A stretch of DNA of 64,000 bases from Psychroserpens sp. NJDZ02. Lineage in GTDB: Bacteria; Bacteroidota; Bacteroidia; Flavobacteriales; Flavobacteriaceae. The translations under genes were made by a program, and so were the position numbers. Position 1 is the first letter of the stretch; each line of letters starts with the position of its first letter. Location of the stretch: NCBI RefSeq assembly GCF_004843725.1, contig NZ_CP039451.1, positions 2,858,001-2,922,000 of the forward strand. The letters run 5' to 3'. A model generated the notes under the pieces. That model had not been told where the DNA came from. It worked only from the letters and a program-made list of their open reading frames with translations, and ran no database searches. Positions 16,808 to 24,604 of this stretch are shown in pieces.

Positions 16808-18423
16808 TTTGTTTTACTCACACGTTTAAGTTCTAACAGATTTGTAGGATTGCTACCTAATCCAATCACGTTTTTTTGTTTAAACCGAATGACTTCATCG
16901 TAATATAAAGGAACTATTGGGGTGTTTTTTAATACCAAACTATCCATTTTAGTGTATAGCTTTAACCGTTCTAATTCATCTGTTTCTATAAATGCTTGCT
17001 TGTACCAGTCGTCAAATTTAGGATTTGAGAAGTGCGTATAATTTGGGCCATTAGGTGCAAAGTTATCCGAATAAAAAAGAGATAAATAATTTTGTGCATC
17101 TGGATAATCTGCAATCCAACTTGCTCTAAAGACATTCAATTTACCATTTGCTTTTCCTTCTTTTAAACTAGAAGGCGGTAATACATCGATTGCAACTGTT
17201 AAGCCGATTTTGGTTAATTCGCGTTGAATATATTCGCAAAAATTAAGATAATTACTTGTGGTTGTAATTGTGATTTTCGGACTTACATTACCGGATTGTT
17301 CTTTATATTCTGCAATTAGTTGTTTGGCTTTTTCAGGTTGATAGGTGTAACCAATGGAGGCGTTATAGCCTGGTAAACCTTTAGGGATAAATCCGCCTGT
17401 AGCAGGTATGCCTATACCATTTCGTAGATAGGTCATCATTTTTTGTTTATCAAATCCATAGTTTACAGCTTCTCTAATTTGTGCAGATTGGACTTCATTG
17501 ACATCGGAATCCATATAAAAAGCCAGGTATTCGGTGTTTAAATACGGACTTCTTATTAAGTCAATTGTTGCTGTGTATTTGTCTCTTAATACGCCTTGGG
17601 TTGTTAGTATTTCGTCTTGATAAGAGGCATCAAGGCTATTTAAAAAGTCCAGGTTACCTTGAATAAATTGCATGAATTCACTTTGTTTATCAGGTAAAAA
17701 GGTAATAGCAACAGCTTCTAGATACGGCAGTTTTTCGCCTTGAGCGTTAGTTTCAAAATACTGTTCATTTTTTCTAAAGACTAGTTTTACGTTTTCCTCC
17801 CACCTCTTAAACTTAAAAGGGCCTGTTCCGATTGGATGTGCTCTAAAATCAGTACCATAATGTTCTGTGATTTCCTTGGGTACAACACTACAGTATTTCA
17901 TGGTTAGTAACCCTAAAAATGCTGGGAAAGGTTGTTTTAAAGTGATATTAAAAACAGAATCGTTTAGGGCTTTAAAATCAGAGATTTTGTTAAATATCCA
18001 ACGCCCGGAGGACGCTATATTAGGATCTAAAATACGGTTAAAACTATATTCAAAATCATGTGCTGTTACTTGTCGTGTCGAGTCTTTTTTAAATAAGCTA
18101 TGTTTATGAAAATACACATCGTCTCTTAGTACAAAAGAATACTCTAAAGCATTCTCGGAAATGGTCCAACGTTTTGCTATACTTGGTTGGACTAGTAAGC
18201 TGTCATCCATTTGTACCAGACCATTAAATAATTGATTTACGGCCCAGATGTCAGCATTGTCTTTCGCGAAAGCGGGATCTAAAGAACCGATGTTTTTATG
18301 TTCGTTATATCTAAAAACAAGATGGTCTCTAGTGGTATCCGTTTTGTTAGAGCATGAAACAGCTATTAAAGATAAAACAAGTATGCTAAAATAGGGTAGA
18401 GGGTTGTTGTTAAAAAGAGTCAT
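16804..18423 (-). CDS. peptide/nickel-type ABC transporter substrate-binding lipoprotein (SBP_bac_5)
   Basis: 539 residues from the ATG at 18423; a TTG lies one codon upstream. The lipobox LIAVSC gives lipidation at Cys24. The mature protein follows the OppA/DppA pattern: GSLDPAFAKDNADIWAVNQLFNGLV, FVLRDDVYFHKH, VTAHDFEYSFNRIL, HPIGTGPFKFKRWE and REAVNYGFDKQKM. It should capture oligopeptides in the periplasm. No permease or ATPase gene is adjacent, so it relies on a transporter encoded elsewhere or has another role. Confidence 0.9.
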   Translation of the reverse strand: MTLFNNNPLPYFSILVLSLIAVSCSNKTDTTRDHLVFRYNEHKNIGSLDPAFAKDNADIWAVNQLFNGLVQMDDSLLVQPSIAKRWTISENALEYSFVLRDDVYFHKHSLFKKDSTRQVTAHDFEYSFNRILDPNIASSGRWIFNKISDFKALNDSVFNITLKQPFPAFLGLLTMKYCSVVPKEITEHYGTDFRAHPIGTGPFKFKRWEENVKLVFRKNEQYFETNAQGEKLPYLEAVAITFLPDKQSEFMQFIQGNLDFLNSLDASYQDEILTTQGVLRDKYTATIDLIRSPYLNTEYLAFYMDSDVNEVQSAQIREAVNYGFDKQKMMTYLRNGIGIPATGGFIPKGLPGYNASIGYTYQPEKAKQLIAEYKEQSGNVSPKITITTTSNYLNFCEYIQRELTKIGLTVAIDVLPPSSLKEGKANGKLNVFRASWIADYPDAQNYLSLFYSDNFAPNGPNYTHFSNPKFDDWYKQAFIETDELERLKLYTKMDSLVLKNTPIVPLYYDEVIRFKQKNVIGLGSNPTNLLELKRVSKTN

Positions 18424-18557
18424 CAATAGTTAATCGTTATTTAAGCTTTAAAACACCTTTTAGGGCTTAAAAAAAATACGTAATTTTGCAATCACGAATT
18501 TGTAATTACACTAGGTAAATATAAACATTCTAACTTAGCATTAAAGACTATTTTAAA

Positions 18558-19889
18558 TTGAATACTAAAAAGAAAGTTGGCTTTTATACTTTAGGTTGTA
18601 AACTTAATTTTTCTGAAACATCTACAATTGCACGATCGTTTAAAGACGAAGGTTTTGATCGTGTGGATTTTAACGATGCGGCGGATATTTATGTTATAAA
18701 CACTTGTTCTGTTACAGAAAATGCTGATAAGCGTTTTAAAACAGTAGTTAAACAAGCGCAAAAATCTAATGCAGAAGCTTTTGTTGTAGCAGTTGGTTGT
18801 TACGCACAATTAAAACCTCAAGAATTAGCGGATGTTAATGGCGTGGATTTAGTTTTAGGTGCTACCGAAAAATTTAAGATCACCGACTACCTAAATGATT
18901 TGTCTAAAAATGATTTAGGAGAGATTCATTCTTGCGAAATTGAAGACGCCGATTTTTACGTCGGAAGTTATTCTATTGGCGATCGTACAAGAGCCTTTTT
19001 AAAAGTGCAAGATGGTTGCGATTATAAATGTACCTATTGTACTATTCCTTTAGCGAGAGGGATTTCGCGAAGTGATGAGTTGCAAAATGTGCTTCATAAC
19101 GCTAAAGAAATTTCTTCAAAAGGGATCAAAGAGATTGTTTTAACTGGAGTTAATATCGGGGATTACGGTAAAGGTGAGTTTGGTAATAAAAAACACGAAC
19201 ATACTTTTTTAGAGCTGGTTGAAGCGCTAGATAAAGTGGAAGGTATTGAGCGTCTTCGTATTTCTTCTATCGAGCCTAATTTGCTTAAAAATGAAACGAT
19301 AGATGTGGTTAGTAAATCTAGAGCATTTGTACCTCATTTTCATATTCCATTACAAAGTGGGAGTAACGCTGTTTTAAAAGCAATGCGTCGTCGTTATATG
19401 CGTGAGTTATATGTTGATCGTGTTATTAAAATAAAAGAGGTCATGCCTCATGCCTGTATTGGTGTGGATGTTATTGTTGGTTTTCCAGGAGAAACAGAGG
19501 CGCAATTTTTAGAGACTTATAATTTTTTAAATGAATTAGATATCTCTTACCTGCATGTTTTTACATATTCTGAAAGAGCAAATACCGTCGCTGCATCATT
19601 GGAAAATGTAGTGCCAAAAAATATAAGAACAAAACGTAGTAAAATGTTACGCGGTTTAAGTGCCAAAAAACGTCGTGCTTTTTATGAAGGTCAAATAGGT
19701 ACAAATAGAACAGTATTATTTGAATCCGAAAATAAAGAAGGTTATATTCATGGTTTTACAGAAAACTATGTCAAGGTTAAGTCACCTTGGAATCCAGAGT
19801 TGGTAAATACGTTGCATGATGTAGCGCTTACCAAAATTGACGATGATGGTTTAGTTAGATTTGATTTTGTAAAAGAATATTCAGCATAA
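18558..19889 (+). CDS. mtaB: tRNA t6A37 methylthiotransferase MtaB
   Basis: 443 residues, with a TTG start at 18558 since no ATG precedes the conserved N-terminus KVGFYTLGCKLN. The UPF0004 domain carries Cys14, Cys50 and Cys81 for one 4Fe-4S cluster. The radical SAM domain carries C154DYKC158TYC161 for the second. A TRAM-like C-terminal region follows (about 375-443). The protein adds a methylthio group to t6A at position 37 of tRNAs decoding ANN codons. The ALARGISR-type loop after the CxxxCxxC motif and the TLGCKLNFSE start favour MtaB over MiaB or RimO. A TAATTTTG -7 element lies at 18481-18488. Confidence 0.92.
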   Translation: MNTKKKVGFYTLGCKLNFSETSTIARSFKDEGFDRVDFNDAADIYVINTCSVTENADKRFKTVVKQAQKSNAEAFVVAVGCYAQLKPQELADVNGVDLVLGATEKFKITDYLNDLSKNDLGEIHSCEIEDADFYVGSYSIGDRTRAFLKVQDGCDYKCTYCTIPLARGISRSDELQNVLHNAKEISSKGIKEIVLTGVNIGDYGKGEFGNKKHEHTFLELVEALDKVEGIERLRISSIEPNLLKNETIDVVSKSRAFVPHFHIPLQSGSNAVLKAMRRRYMRELYVDRVIKIKEVMPHACIGVDVIVGFPGETEAQFLETYNFLNELDISYLHVFTYSERANTVAASLENVVPKNIRTKRSKMLRGLSAKKRRAFYEGQIGTNRTVLFESENKEGYIHGFTENYVKVKSPWNPELVNTLHDVALTKIDDDGLVRFDFVKEYSA

Positions 19890-19890
19890 A

Positions 19891-19921
19891 AAAAAACCGA
19901 AGTTTATAGCTTCGGTTTTTT
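19891..19921. terminator. bidirectional intrinsic terminator
   Basis: AAAAAACCGAAG (19891-19902) and CTTCGGTTTTTT (19910-19921) form a perfect stem between the convergent mtaB and the small GNAT-like gene. Confidence 0.92.
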
Positions 19922-19942
19922 TTATTGATTTTTTTAAGAGGA

Positions 19943-20239
19943 TCAGATCCTTAAACCTACAGGCAATAGTTTTTTATAACGTCTATTACGTCTTATAAAC
20001 TTTGCGATTTCTGGACTTGTCGGTACAACACTTAGGTTGCGTTCTTCAATGTTATCAAAAACAACAGTTAAAAATTCTGCTATAAATTCCTCACTACTAA
20101 GTTCTTCTGGAAGTATTAGTTTTGTTAAAAAAATCTTTCGTTCTTGTAAAGAGTATTCGATTTTGGCAAAATGATCATCAATTTTAAGTTCAAATTGACG
20201 TAAAAAATCATTGTCAACTAACTCAGCTGCATCAATCAT
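19943..20239 (-). CDS. small GNAT-like protein (Acetyltransf_CG type), degenerate cofactor loop
   Basis: 98 residues. The order AKIEYSLQERKIFLTKL, then a helix, then EERNLSVVPTSPEIAKFIRRNRRYKKLL matches the mini-acetyltransferase family PF14542, where the last part reads rvvPxCpyvxxyixrhpxy. In active members the loop after the second strand contains a GxG acetyl-CoA motif. Here that position reads EELSSEEFIAEFL, with no glycine, so cofactor binding looks lost. It may be a repurposed fold. Single gene, convergent with mtaB. Confidence 0.6.
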   Translation of the reverse strand: MIDAAELVDNDFLRQFELKIDDHFAKIEYSLQERKIFLTKLILPEELSSEEFIAEFLTVVFDNIEERNLSVVPTSPEIAKFIRRNRRYKKLLPVGLRI

Positions 20240-20362
20240 ATCTATAAAGTTTTATTAATTATTAGGAGAGTTTCAAAAATAGTATCAAACTATTTTATAG
20301 CTTTACGCTACAAATATACGAAATTATCTAATAGCAATAGCCTTGCGTAGTGTTAAAACCTT

Positions 20363-21022
20363 ATGAGTCAGCAAGTAATACCAATCTATCTAATGCCAGG
20401 AATGGCAGCCAATCCAATAATTTTTGAGCACATAAAATTACCAGAAGAGCTATACCAAATTTTTTGGTTAGAATGGAAGTTGCCAAAAAAAAAGGAAACC
20501 ATTTCTGACTATGCAAAACGCATGTGTGAAGATATAAAACACGATAATCCTGTTTTAATTGGGGTTTCTTTTGGAGGGATTTTGGTTCAGGAAATGAGTA
20601 AGATTATAGCGGTCAGAAAGGTCATAATAGTATCTAGTGTAAAAACAAAACATGAGTTGCCAAAACGAATGAAGCTATTAAGAACAACTAAAGCGTATAA
20701 AATATTACCAACCCAATTGTTAAGTAATATCGATTTATTAGCTAAATATGCCTTTGGTAATACTATAACCAAGCGTATCGAGTTATATAAAAAATATTTA
20801 TCCGTTAGTGATAAAAACTATTTAGATTGGGCGATAGAACAAGTGGTATGTTGGGATCAAGACTTACCTTTGCAAGATATAATACACATTCATGGTGATA
20901 ATGATATGGTCTTTCCGTTTTCAAATCTGGGAGATTGTATTAGTGTCAAAGGCGGAACGCATATCATGATCATTAATAAGTTTAAATGGTTTAATGAAAA
21001 TCTGCCAAAACTAATCGCTTAA
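20363..21022 (+). CDS. alpha/beta hydrolase
   Basis: 219 residues. The core of an alpha/beta hydrolase is visible: YLMPGMAANPIIFE near the N-terminus (oxyanion region), the nucleophile elbow GVSFGG (about 67-72, Ser as nucleophile), DLPLQDIIHIHGDNDMVFP carrying the acid Asp, and GGTHIMI with the catalytic His. No signal peptide, so it is cytoplasmic. The substrate is unknown. It is 52 bases upstream of the transglycosylase gene on the same strand and may share its transcript. Confidence 0.75.
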   Translation: MSQQVIPIYLMPGMAANPIIFEHIKLPEELYQIFWLEWKLPKKKETISDYAKRMCEDIKHDNPVLIGVSFGGILVQEMSKIIAVRKVIIVSSVKTKHELPKRMKLLRTTKAYKILPTQLLSNIDLLAKYAFGNTITKRIELYKKYLSVSDKNYLDWAIEQVVCWDQDLPLQDIIHIHGDNDMVFPFSNLGDCISVKGGTHIMIINKFKWFNENLPKLIA

Positions 21023-21074
21023 AAAGTAAGCGATTTGAATAAAAATTTTTAAATTTAAAGAAAAAGACAAGACG

Positions 21075-22004
21075 ATGAAGATAGTACAAAAAAGTTTAGC
21101 TATTGTTGGTATAGCAGCCTTAGGGGTGTTATTTATTAATGCCTACCAAGACGCACCAACTGATGAGAATTTTGAAAAGAAAATTATAAACGATTATAAT
21201 GTATATGCCATACAAATGCCGAGTTCTTTAGACTTTGCAGGTGAAGTTGTTCCGTTATCAAATCCGGATATTTACGAACGTATGGATAAAGAGCTTTTGG
21301 TTAATACCTATTGGCAATCTAATGGGTTATTGATGTTTAAACGCGCTAAAAAATATTTTCCAATAATAGAACCTATTTTGGCTAAGCATGGTATTCCAGA
21401 CGACTTTAAATACTTAGCAGTAATAGAAAGTGGTTTGACAGATGCACGTTCTCCAGCAGGAGCAAGTGGGTTTTGGCAAATTATGAAAGCAACGGGACGT
21501 GAGCATGGATTGGAAGTTAATGATAATGTTGACGAGCGTTACAATCTTGTAAAAGCAACAGAAGTCGCCTGTGATTATTTAATTAGAGCCAAAAGAAGCT
21601 TAGGATCTTGGACATCTGCAGCTGCAGCTTATAATGCGGGTAATTACGGGATATCTAAACGTTTAAAAGCGCAAGATGTCACTAGTTATTACGATTTATT
21701 ATTAGGTGAAGAAACAGGGCGTTACGTGTTCCGTATTATTGCTTTAAAAGAGATCTTGTCTAATCCGGACAAGTATGGTTTTAACTTTAGAGATAAAGAT
21801 TTATATACCACAGTGCCAACTTATCAAGTCGCTGTAGATACTGCTGTAACCGATTTTGCTGGCTTTGCTAAGCAATTTGGTATCAATTATAAAATATTAA
21901 AATTACATAACCCTTGGTTAAGAGAGCCGCATTTAAATAATAGCTCTAGAAAACAATATTTAATAGATATTCCTAGAGAGGGGTATTATCAAACCAACCC
22001 GTAA
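21075..22004 (+). CDS. lytic transglycosylase (SLT domain, MltD-like)
   Basis: 309 residues. An N-terminal signal or anchor helix (5-23) is followed by a Slt domain (about 95-220) with YLAVIESGLTDARSPAGASGFWQIM (catalytic Glu118), NVDERYNLVKATEVACDYL and AAAYNAGNYGISKRL. It cleaves the glycan strand of peptidoglycan, giving 1,6-anhydro-MurNAc ends. The C-terminal region (about 255-305) is weakly LysM-like. The stop codon is immediately followed by the ATG of cardiolipin synthase, so the two are coupled. Confidence 0.9.
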   Translation: MKIVQKSLAIVGIAALGVLFINAYQDAPTDENFEKKIINDYNVYAIQMPSSLDFAGEVVPLSNPDIYERMDKELLVNTYWQSNGLLMFKRAKKYFPIIEPILAKHGIPDDFKYLAVIESGLTDARSPAGASGFWQIMKATGREHGLEVNDNVDERYNLVKATEVACDYLIRAKRSLGSWTSAAAAYNAGNYGISKRLKAQDVTSYYDLLLGEETGRYVFRIIALKEILSNPDKYGFNFRDKDLYTTVPTYQVAVDTAVTDFAGFAKQFGINYKILKLHNPWLREPHLNNSSRKQYLIDIPREGYYQTNP

Positions 22005-23462
22005 ATGCTAGATTTCTTTAGCGAATATTGGTGGTCTGCTGCAATTGTAATTAACTATATTTTAGTTATTATAGCAGTGACGACTATATTATTTAAATCT
22101 ATTAATCCAACAAAAACACTAACATACATTATTGTCATGTTAGTGTTTCCTTTTTTTGGACTAATAGTTTATTATTTTTTCGGTCAGGAGTATCGAAAAA
22201 ATAAAATTTTTAATCGAAAAGATGTTGTCAATAATAAACTGATACAATCTATTAATAAAGAGCTGAAGATAGATCCAGAAACGCTATCTAATTACGAAGC
22301 TAATATTGAAGAAGACCAAATTAGGTTAATACACTTGCTTCAAAAAAATGACAAATCACCACTAACAAAGTATAATAATATTGAGATTATTATTAATGGT
22401 GAAAATAAATTCGAGAAACTTTTTAAAGATATTGAGAAGGCAGAACACCATATTCATATTGAATATTATATCCTAAAAGATGATAGGATTGGGACTCAAT
22501 TTTTAGATCTTTTATGTAAAAAATCTAAAGAAGGTGTTAAAGTTAGACTCAGTTTTGATGATGTAGGAAGTAAAATTTCTTCTAAAATGAAACAAAAGCT
22601 AACCGAAGCCAAAGTTGAGTTTTATGCGTTTATGCCAGTGTTATTTCCAAGATTTACTGGTAAAATGAATTACAGAAATCACAGAAAAATTGTAATCATT
22701 GATGGCGAAATTGGTTACGTTGGTGGTGTTAATGTTTCTGATACGTACGTTAATTATCCTGAAAGTAAAACGTATTGGAGAGATACACATTTAAAGATTA
22801 TTGGCGAATCGGTATTTACGTTACAAACTCAGTTTTTAACGAATTGGAATTTTGTAGCAGACACAACCTTAGAGATAAACCGTTCTTTTTTTCCTCAAAA
22901 TAAAGTAAAAGACGTACAGCCTGTTCAGATTGCAGCAAGTGGTCCTGATACCGATTGGGCTAATATTATGGAGGCTATCTTTTTTGCAATTGTTACCGCA
23001 GAAAAATATGTGTATATCACAACACCTTATTTTATACCTAATGAGCAAATCATAACGGCTATGCAAGTAGCTTCAAAAAGTGGCGTAGATGTCCGTTTGT
23101 TAATACCAGATAAATCAGATTCTTGGACCGCTAAGCATGCTACAAACTCCTATTTAGAACAATTATTTAAGGCTGATATTAAAATTTACAGATATGAGAA
23201 AGGTTTTATACATGCTAAAACCATGGTCGTGGATGATGTCTTTACAACGATAGGGACTTGTAATATGGATTACAGAAGTTTTAATATTAATTTTGAAATC
23301 AATGCTTTAATATATAGTAGAGATAAAGCAAAGGAAGCGAAAGCTATTTTTATTAAAGATTTAGACGATGCTATTGAAGTTAATTTTAAAGCGTGGGAGG
23401 AAAGATCTAATTTTAATCGGATCCAAGAAGCCTATTGCAGACTTTGGGCACCATTGCTATAA
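22005..23462 (+). CDS. cls: cardiolipin synthase
   Basis: 485 residues. Two N-terminal membrane helices (about 10-30 and 38-60) precede two phospholipase D domains with HKD motifs: H226-K228-D233 in NHRKIVIIDG and H403-K405-D410 in HAKTMVVDD. The length and helices match bacterial ClsA. It joins two phosphatidylglycerols into cardiolipin in the inner membrane. It is coupled to the transglycosylase gene upstream and ends at a strong terminator. Confidence 0.95.
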   Translation: MLDFFSEYWWSAAIVINYILVIIAVTTILFKSINPTKTLTYIIVMLVFPFFGLIVYYFFGQEYRKNKIFNRKDVVNNKLIQSINKELKIDPETLSNYEANIEEDQIRLIHLLQKNDKSPLTKYNNIEIIINGENKFEKLFKDIEKAEHHIHIEYYILKDDRIGTQFLDLLCKKSKEGVKVRLSFDDVGSKISSKMKQKLTEAKVEFYAFMPVLFPRFTGKMNYRNHRKIVIIDGEIGYVGGVNVSDTYVNYPESKTYWRDTHLKIIGESVFTLQTQFLTNWNFVADTTLEINRSFFPQNKVKDVQPVQIAASGPDTDWANIMEAIFFAIVTAEKYVYITTPYFIPNEQIITAMQVASKSGVDVRLLIPDKSDSWTAKHATNSYLEQLFKADIKIYRYEKGFIHAKTMVVDDVFTTIGTCNMDYRSFNINFEINALIYSRDKAKEAKAIFIKDLDDAIEVNFKAWEERSNFNRIQEAYCRLWAPLL

Positions 23463-23492
23463 GATTTACAATACTTTAAAAGTATGTAAAAG

Positions 23493-23532
23493 AAAAATGT
23501 CCAACACTTTTTTAAGAGTGTTGGACATTTTT
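23493..23532. terminator. bidirectional intrinsic terminator
   Basis: AAAAATGTCCAACACT (23493-23508) pairs with AGTGTTGGACATTTTT (23517-23532), between the convergent cls and the DUF2892-type gene. Confidence 0.93.
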
Positions 23533-23550
23533 AGTTAGGATAGTTTGTAA

Positions 23551-24129
23551 TTATCTACTACGTCTTTTCTGTGCACGTGCAGAACCACCTTGACCATAAT
23601 GCTGTTTGGGTGCTTGTGCGCGTTTCATGTTTTCTTTCATAATTTTAATCTGATCAGTCAACATCCCTTGCTTATCTAGTTTTTGTGCTTCTGCTAATAG
23701 TGTTGTTGCTTCTTGCTTTCTTCTTTTAGATAAAGCAACACCAGCCAAGTTTAATTTAACCATAGCCATATCGTGATCCATAGATAAACCTAATTGTTCT
23801 GCTTTCTTAAAATAACGTTCCGCTTCAGTCATATTATCTTTAGAAACCATAATTCCGTTTAAGAAGTTGTAATACCCTTGTTGCTTTCTTACTAAAGCAG
23901 TGTCAGGATTTTTAATTTTATCTAACCAGCTTTTTGCTCCAGGAAAATCTTGTTTTCTTAGTTTTAAAAAGGCAAGTAAAATAAATTCATTTTTAAAATA
24001 GAAAAACACAAATATTAGCGATAAAAGGATGTACATTATACCGTTACCTATGTTACCTTCGACAAATTGATAGATTGCAAAACCAAAAATTCCGATTGCT
24101 AATATTAATTTTATTACTTTATTGTACAT
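23551..24129 (-). CDS. DUF2892-like membrane protein with TPR-like tail
   Basis: 192 residues. Two N-terminal transmembrane helices (about 4-22 and 28-46) resemble DUF2892. A helical tail follows (about 50-160), with GYYNFLNGIMVSKDNMTEAERYFKKAEQLG and NLAGVALSKRRKQEATTLLAEAQKLD forming at least two TPR-like hairpins. The end is basic and disordered (about 170-192, QGGSARAQKRRSR). This would place a protein-interaction domain in the cytoplasm at the membrane. Function unknown. It is divergent from rpmH. Confidence 0.7.
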   Translation of the reverse strand: MYNKVIKLILAIGIFGFAIYQFVEGNIGNGIMYILLSLIFVFFYFKNEFILLAFLKLRKQDFPGAKSWLDKIKNPDTALVRKQQGYYNFLNGIMVSKDNMTEAERYFKKAEQLGLSMDHDMAMVKLNLAGVALSKRRKQEATTLLAEAQKLDKQGMLTDQIKIMKENMKRAQAPKQHYGQGGSARAQKRRSR

Positions 24130-24241
24130 TATTTATAAGTTTAAAAGTCTTGAATTACTAGATTTATAACGTTTTTAGGCGCTTTTTTTAATGGAGTACA
24201 AAGAAACTAAAAAAATCTTTAAAAATATTTTTTAAATTAGG

Positions 24242-24272
24242 TTTGTGAAATAAAAAACTCGTTGTATATTTG
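24242..24272 (+). promoter_or_regulatory. Bacteroidota sigma-A promoter of rpmH
   Basis: TTTG (24242-24245), exactly 19 bases, then TATATTTG (24265-24272), a full match to the Bacteroidota consensus. Transcription should start near 24280, leaving a leader of about 60 nt before rpmH. Confidence 0.85.
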
Positions 24273-24340
24273 CGCTCAGTTTTAGGTGAAGCCTAATGCC
24301 AAATAAAACATTTACTATTCAGATTTAAAAAAATAAGACA

Positions 24341-24502
24341 ATGCCAAAAAGAACGTTTCAACCATCAAAGAGAAAAAGAAGAAATAAACATGGTTTTAGA
24401 GAGAGAATGGCTTCTGCTAATGGTAGAAAGGTATTAGCTCGTCGTCGTGCAAAAGGAAGAAAGAAAATATCTGTTTCTACAGAAACTAGACATAAAAGAT
24501 AA
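24341..24502 (+). CDS. rpmH: 50S ribosomal protein L34
   Basis: 53 residues: [18 protein letters not shown], then [24 protein letters not shown]. This is an unmistakable L34, with the conserved KRTxQPS start and RMxTxNGRxVLxxRRxKGRxxL core. It has a consensus promoter upstream and a terminator downstream. In many bacteria rpmH is followed by rnpA and lies near the replication origin. Here rnpA and dnaA are absent and carB follows, as in other flavobacteria. Confidence 0.98.
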   Translation: MPKRTFQPSKRKRRNKHGFRERMASANGRKVLARRRAKGRKKISVSTETRHKR

Positions 24503-24526
24503 TGATTAACAATTGTTAATATTATT

Positions 24527-24557
24527 AAGGCGTTACTTAGGTGTAACGCCTTTTTTT
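24527..24557 (+). terminator. intrinsic terminator of rpmH
   Basis: AAGGCGTTAC (24527-24536) and GTAACGCCTT (24543-24552) form a stem followed by a run of T. Confidence 0.88.
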
Positions 24558-24604
24558 GTGTCCTAGAATTACTATTTTTGTTAACTGAAATAAAACAACT
24601 TAAA

